This document shows, one piece after another, positions 60,302 through 64,000 of a DNA stretch of 64,000 nucleotides (position 1 is its first letter; the number at the start of each line of letters is the position of its first letter). The notes beneath the pieces were generated by a model that had not been told where the DNA came from, ran no database searches, and worked only from the letters and a program-made list of their open reading frames with translations. The stretch lies in NCBI GenBank assembly GCA_902623075.1, contig CACNSD010000001.1, positions 62,001 through 126,000 of the forward strand. Direction: 5' to 3'. A program made the translations under genes and the position numbers. The stretch comes from an uncultured Pelagibacteraceae bacterium (GTDB taxonomy: Bacteria; Pseudomonadota; Alphaproteobacteria; Pelagibacterales; Pelagibacteraceae).

Positions 60302-62733
60302 TAGGCTCTCAATAAATTATTTTCTGAATCATAAGGACTCTCATCTAAAACTGTAGCGTCGTACATTTCTCCCAATATATCAACTTGTAATTTGTCGCCC
60401 ACATTTGAACAGTCAGGTTTGACCATGGCTAATGCTATTGATTTATCCAATCTAAACCCAAATTCTCCTCCAGTTGCTCTTCCAACTACCTTTCCATCTT
60501 TAAAAATTGGGTTATTTCCTAATACATCAGCGTCTTTTGTATTGTGGACCTCTAATGTAACTAATTTGTTATCAAAACCTTTCTCTCTCCATTTATTAAG
60601 TGCATCTAAACCTATAAAATTTCCTTTATTTGGATGAACAAATCTGTCTAGACCAGACTCGTAAGGTGAGTATTCTATTGATAATTCTGTTCCTACTAAT
60701 TTGTATGATTTTTCAACTCTTAAACTGTTCATTGCCCTAATTCCAAAAGGTTTTATTCCTAAATCCTTGCCTGCCTCCATTAGTTTATCAAAAATATGGT
60801 TTTGATATTCAATTGGATGATGTAATTCCCAACCAAGCTCACCAACAAAGTTTACTCTCATTGCATTTACTGGAGCGTATCCAACATTTACATTTTTAGC
60901 AGTTAACCATTTAAAGTTTTCATTTGAAAAGTCATCTGTTGAAACCTTTTGCATTAATTGTCTAGCCTTTGGACCTGCTACTACTAGAACTCCTGTGCTA
61001 TTTGTTAGATCTTCAAAAATTACAGATCCATCATCTGGCATCCATTTTTGTATCCAATCATGATCTAATCTTAAATTCGCACCTGCAGAGACTAAGTAAT
61101 AACTATTCTCAGCTTCTTTCATTATTGTAAACTCAGAATGTACTCCACCCTTAGTATTTAAAGCATGACACAAATTTATTCTTCCGATTTTTTTTGGAAG
61201 TTTGTTTGCAACTAGATAATCTAAAAATTCCTCAGCTTTAGGCCCTTTAATTCTACATTTGGCAAATGCAGTCATATCTAAAAGGCCTACATTTTCTTTT
61301 ACATTTTGGCATTCTTTTTTAATTGCATCAAACCATTTAGATCTTCTAAATGACCAATCATCTTTTTGTTCCATCCCTTCTGTTGCAAAAAAATTAGGTC
61401 TTTCCCATCCAAATTTCTGACCGAAAACTGCACCTAAATTTTTCATTCGTTCGTAACAAGGAGCAGTTCTTAATGGTCTTGCTGCTGGTCTTTCTTCGTC
61501 TGGATAGTGAACTATAAATACATGACTGTATGCTTCTTCATTTTTTGCTTTTAAATAAGATTTAGTTGCATAATTTCCGTAGCGTCTAGGTTCTACTCCT
61601 AACATGTCTATTGTAGGCTCACCATCAACAATCCACTCAGCTAATTGCCAACCTGCACCACCTGCTGCTGTTATTCCAAAACTATGTCCTTCATTAATCC
61701 AAAAATTTTTAAGTCCCCAAGCAGGTCCTACAATTGGATTACCATCAGGAGTGTAGCAGATTGCTCCGTTATAAACTTTTTTAACTCCAACCTCTCCAAA
61801 CGCAGGAACTCTATGAATTGCTCCCTCTATGTGCGGAGCTAATCTATCTAAGTCTTCTTGAAATAATTCATATTCAGAATTTTTTGATGGTCCTTCTACA
61901 TAACAAGCTGGTGCACCATCTTCATAAGGTCCTAAAATTAATCCTCCAGCTTCTTCTCTCATGTACCACCTGCTATCACTATCTCTTAAGACACCCATTT
62001 CTGGTAAGCCATCTTTTTTTCTTTTTTGAATTTCAGGATGAGGTTCTGTAACAATATATTGATGTTCAACAGGTATTACTGGAATATCTAATCCCACCAT
62101 CTCACCTGTCTGTCTCGCAAAATTTCCTGAACATGAAATAACATGTTCACACTCTATTGATCCTTTATCTGTTTCTACAATCCATCCATCTTTTGTTTGC
62201 CTCATGGATATAACAGTTGTATTTCTATAAATTTCAGCTCCTCTATTCCTCGCACCTGTTGCTAAGGCTTGTGTTAAATCTGCTGGTTGAATATATCCAT
62301 CCTCTGGATGTTGTATTGCACCAACTAAATCATCTGTTTGACATAATGGCCAAATTTCTTTTACTTGTTCTGGTTTTAAAAATTTAACATCTACTCCAAT
62401 AGTTCGAGCAACACCTGCATACTGATGGTATTCATCCATTCTATCTTTTGTGCTTGCTAGACGAATATTTGAAACTACACTAAAGCCAACATTTTTTCCG
62501 GTTTCTTCCTCTAGTGTTTTGTAAAGATTAACTGCGTACTTATGAAGTTGTCCAACTGAATAACTCATATTAAATAAAGGCAACAAACCTGCAGCATGCC
62601 AAGTTGATCCTGAAGTTAATTCTTTTCTTTCAACCAGAACAACATCAGACCATCCTTTTTTTGCTAAATGATAGAGAGCACTAACTCCTACAACTCCTCC
62701 ACCAACTACTACAACTTTTGTTTTTGTTTTCAT
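60301..62733 (-). CDS. Dimethylglycine/sarcosine dehydrogenase-type demethylase
   Basis: 810 residues: DAO-type FAD domain (about 1-370), linker, then a folate-binding GcvT-like domain (about 430-705) and GcvT C-terminal domain (about 715-805). [20 protein letters not shown] at residue 8 binds FAD, and the His of [10 protein letters not shown] near 49 is the usual covalent FAD site. Such enzymes demethylate N-methylated glycines, passing the methyl group to folate and electrons to ETF. Adjacent overlapping etfB, etfA and etfD fit this. It could act on dimethylglycine, sarcosine or another N-methyl compound; SAR11 has several paralogues. Confidence 0.88.
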   Translation of the reverse strand: MKTKTKVVVVGGGVVGVSALYHLAKKGWSDVVLVERKELTSGSTWHAAGLLPLFNMSYSVGQLHKYAVNLYKTLEEETGKNVGFSVVSNIRLASTKDRMDEYHQYAGVARTIGVDVKFLKPEQVKEIWPLCQTDDLVGAIQHPEDGYIQPADLTQALATGARNRGAEIYRNTTVISMRQTKDGWIVETDKGSIECEHVISCSGNFARQTGEMVGLDIPVIPVEHQYIVTEPHPEIQKRKKDGLPEMGVLRDSDSRWYMREEAGGLILGPYEDGAPACYVEGPSKNSEYELFQEDLDRLAPHIEGAIHRVPAFGEVGVKKVYNGAICYTPDGNPIVGPAWGLKNFWINEGHSFGITAAGGAGWQLAEWIVDGEPTIDMLGVEPRRYGNYATKSYLKAKNEEAYSHVFIVHYPDEERPAARPLRTAPCYERMKNLGAVFGQKFGWERPNFFATEGMEQKDDWSFRRSKWFDAIKKECQNVKENVGLLDMTAFAKCRIKGPKAEEFLDYLVANKLPKKIGRINLCHALNTKGGVHSEFTIMKEAENSYYLVSAGANLRLDHDWIQKWMPDDGSVIFEDLTNSTGVLVVAGPKARQLMQKVSTDDFSNENFKWLTAKNVNVGYAPVNAMRVNFVGELGWELHHPIEYQNHIFDKLMEAGKDLGIKPFGIRAMNSLRVEKSYKLVGTELSIEYSPYESGLDRFVHPNKGNFIGLDALNKWREKGFDNKLVTLEVHNTKDADVLGNNPIFKDGKVVGRATGGEFGFRLDKSIALAMVKPDCSNVGDKLQVDILGEMYDATVLDESPYDSENNLLRA

Positions 62734-62790
62734 TCTGGGATTTCTACTAAATTTTTAATTGTAACGAAACAAAAATGTATCTGTGGACAA

Positions 62791-63264
62791 TTAAATTGAG
62801 CTTCCAAGAGGGATAGGGCTAGATACCATTGTGGTTAACCAGCAGTCCTTTAAGCTTCCATCCAAAGTATATTTTTCAACCTGCCAATTGAACTTATGGT
62901 AAATTTTATCTTTATCAAGGATGATAACTTCAAATTGAGCCCATTTGTCACTACTTCCAAGTTCAGTTATTGTGTGACTTAAATGGTTAATCATCATTTC
63001 ATAGGAGTCACTTTTTATCATCATTTTAAATTTGCTTAGTGGTCCTGTCACCCTTTTATTATTGGGGTGTGCAAAATTCCAAGTTTGCTCGATACCACCA
63101 TCTTTAAAGTCTGAGTCATTATTCTGCAGACCTGTAAGTTGAATTTTAACAACCTCTGAAGGTAAAATATCTTTATTAGGCTTTAGTAAATCGGCTTTTG
63201 AAATTGATGTAAAAATTAATAAAATTAATATAATTTCAAATTTTATTTGCAGTGCTTTCAACAT
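62791..63264 (-). CDS. DUF4864 secreted protein
   Basis: 157 residues. Signal peptide to about 24 (ILILLIFTSISKA) then EVVKIQLTGLQNNDSDFKDGG near 37 and FAHPNNKRVTGPLSKF near 68, the DUF4864 pattern, a NTF2-like fold of unknown function. Its start overlaps the previous gene's stop by 29 bases, so they are co-transcribed. Confidence 0.8.
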   Translation of the reverse strand: MLKALQIKFEIILILLIFTSISKADLLKPNKDILPSEVVKIQLTGLQNNDSDFKDGGIEQTWNFAHPNNKRVTGPLSKFKMMIKSDSYEMMINHLSHTITELGSSDKWAQFEVIILDKDKIYHKFNWQVEKYTLDGSLKDCWLTTMVSSPIPLGSSI

Positions 63265-63805
63265 CTTTTAAAAATTTTGTTCTTTTTTTATCCTCGACAA
63301 ATGGTACAGCAAAGTATCGCCTATATATAACATCCGTGATGCCGCATATATTAAATACTCCTCTTCTTAATCTTTTTGTTGGCATGTTAAGAAAAAAGGT
63401 TCTCACCGCAAATTGAGGTGATCCATATGTGCAAAATACAACTGCTTTTTTTCCCTTTAAGTTTCCTATTGGATAACCATAATTCCCAAAAAGTTTTTTA
63501 AATTTAAATGCCCAAGGAGGTGCTAAAACTTTATCAATCCAACCTTCTACTATTGCAGGCATTCTAAAATTCCAAATTGGAGCAATAACAACTATTACAT
63601 CTGAGTCATCTATTCTTTTTCTATGGTTTAATACTTGTTCATCTGGTTTTTCACCTGAGAATACTGGGTCAAATTTATCTTTATATAAATCAATTAAATC
63701 TACAGAATGACCATTTTTCTCAACACATTTTATAAAAGTATCTCGAATTGCAGCATTAAAAGAATTTTCATCATAATGTCCGTAAACAATAAATATTTTT
63801 TTCAT
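63236..63805 (-). CDS. Flavodoxin-fold NAD(P)H oxidoreductase
   Basis: 189 residues. FIVYGHYDENSFNAAIRDTF at residue 5, VVIAPIWNFRMPAIVEGWIDKVL near 72 and KKAVVFCTYGSPQ near 118 match MdaB/KefF-like quinone reductases. The substrate is unknown. 32 bases separate it from the partial gene at the window's edge. Confidence 0.87.
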   Translation of the reverse strand: MKKIFIVYGHYDENSFNAAIRDTFIKCVEKNGHSVDLIDLYKDKFDPVFSGEKPDEQVLNHRKRIDDSDVIVVIAPIWNFRMPAIVEGWIDKVLAPPWAFKFKKLFGNYGYPIGNLKGKKAVVFCTYGSPQFAVRTFFLNMPTKRLRRGVFNICGITDVIYRRYFAVPFVEDKKRTKFLKDVESTANKI

Positions 63806-63837
63806 AAATTTTTTTAGTTATTTAATATATATAAGTA

Positions 63838-64000
63838 TTATTCTGAAGTTTTGTACTTACTATTATTAATAATAAATACAAAAAGAATTGGTAATACTAA
63901 GGTTAAAATCGTTACAACAATTAATAAAATTCCAAGTTCAGAATAATCTGCTGTGGTTTGAATTTCGCCAGAAACTTTATCCTTAACCTCTCTAGTCACA
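63838..64000 (-). CDS. Partial membrane protein, C-terminal end (unknown)
   Basis: The C-terminal 53 codons of a minus-strand gene that enters from beyond the window: a short hydrophilic part (TREVKDKVSGEIQTTADYSE), one membrane helix (LGILLIVVTILTLVLPILFV) and a short tail ending KYKTSE. No family can be assigned. Confidence 0.6.
   Translation of the reverse strand, partial: VTREVKDKVSGEIQTTADYSELGILLIVVTILTLVLPILFVFIINNSKYKTSE

Overview
The window is very AT-rich, tightly packed alphaproteobacterial DNA. Many genes overlap by 1-4 bases, Lys/Ile/Asn-rich proteins are common, and there are no rRNA, tRNA, insertion sequence, phage or CRISPR signals. Content and style (many ABC/TRAP substrate-binding proteins, osmolyte and sulfonate catabolism, DMGDH-ETF genes, only one recognisable transcription factor) point to the SAR11 clade (Pelagibacterales). 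That is inference from gene content, not from a marker gene.

Layout. 1-2.6 kb: the end of a phosphate acetyltransferase, an HpsN-type sulfopropanediol dehydrogenase, a rhodanese and an alternative oxidase. 2.6-17 kb: two divergent sugar-type ABC importer operons. The left one has a GH63 glycosidase, two permeases, a binding protein, the only ATPase and a double SnoaL-like protein. The right one has a bicupin, a second double SnoaL-like protein, a MetE/CoM-transferase-like enzyme, a binding protein, two permeases and a HAD-like protein without its nucleophile. 17-28 kb: hydrolase, LysE exporter, VOC protein, cysE-cysK, a run of small ferredoxin-like/cupin/GYD proteins leading into L-fuconate dehydratase, an SMR-DUF2798-SMR trio, DUF952, DUF924, a HisN-like phosphatase and a gamma-butyrobetaine-hydroxylase-like enzyme.

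28-46 kb is a sugar-acid catabolic region. One minus-strand run of about 11.5 kb carries a TRAP importer, a beta-hydroxyacid dehydrogenase, a 2-keto-3-deoxy-fuconate-type dehydrogenase, an FAH-family diketo-acid hydrolase, an enolase-superfamily dehydratase, an SMP-30 lactonase, PEP carboxylase, CcdA and a flavin reductase. Next to it are a D-2-hydroxyacid dehydrogenase, an IlvD/Edd-type dehydratase and a UxaA-type dehydratase. Together these would import sugar acids, dehydrate them and cleave them to C3/C2 acids.

46-64 kb: a non-coding structured stretch, a cupredoxin-DoxX-DUF4396 set beside a persulfide-dioxygenase-like hydrolase, AzlCD, an iron(III) ABC operon with tandem Fur-like boxes and an RNA element that can fold as a pseudoknot, the LysR regulator, AcuI, FolE, HisI, DUF2237, and a DMGDH-EtfB-EtfA-ETF:QO electron-transfer operon.

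A recurring design stands out. In all four importer operons the binding-protein gene has a good ribosome binding site and is followed by an inverted repeat (three compact hairpins and one larger structured element), and the first permease gene after it lacks a visible ribosome binding site. With almost no transcription factors present, this looks like the main way these operons set subunit ratios. The best candidates for something undescribed are the two-transporter SnoaL/cupin/MetE-like locus (2.6-17 kb) and the iron-operon RNA element (52.09-52.16 kb).
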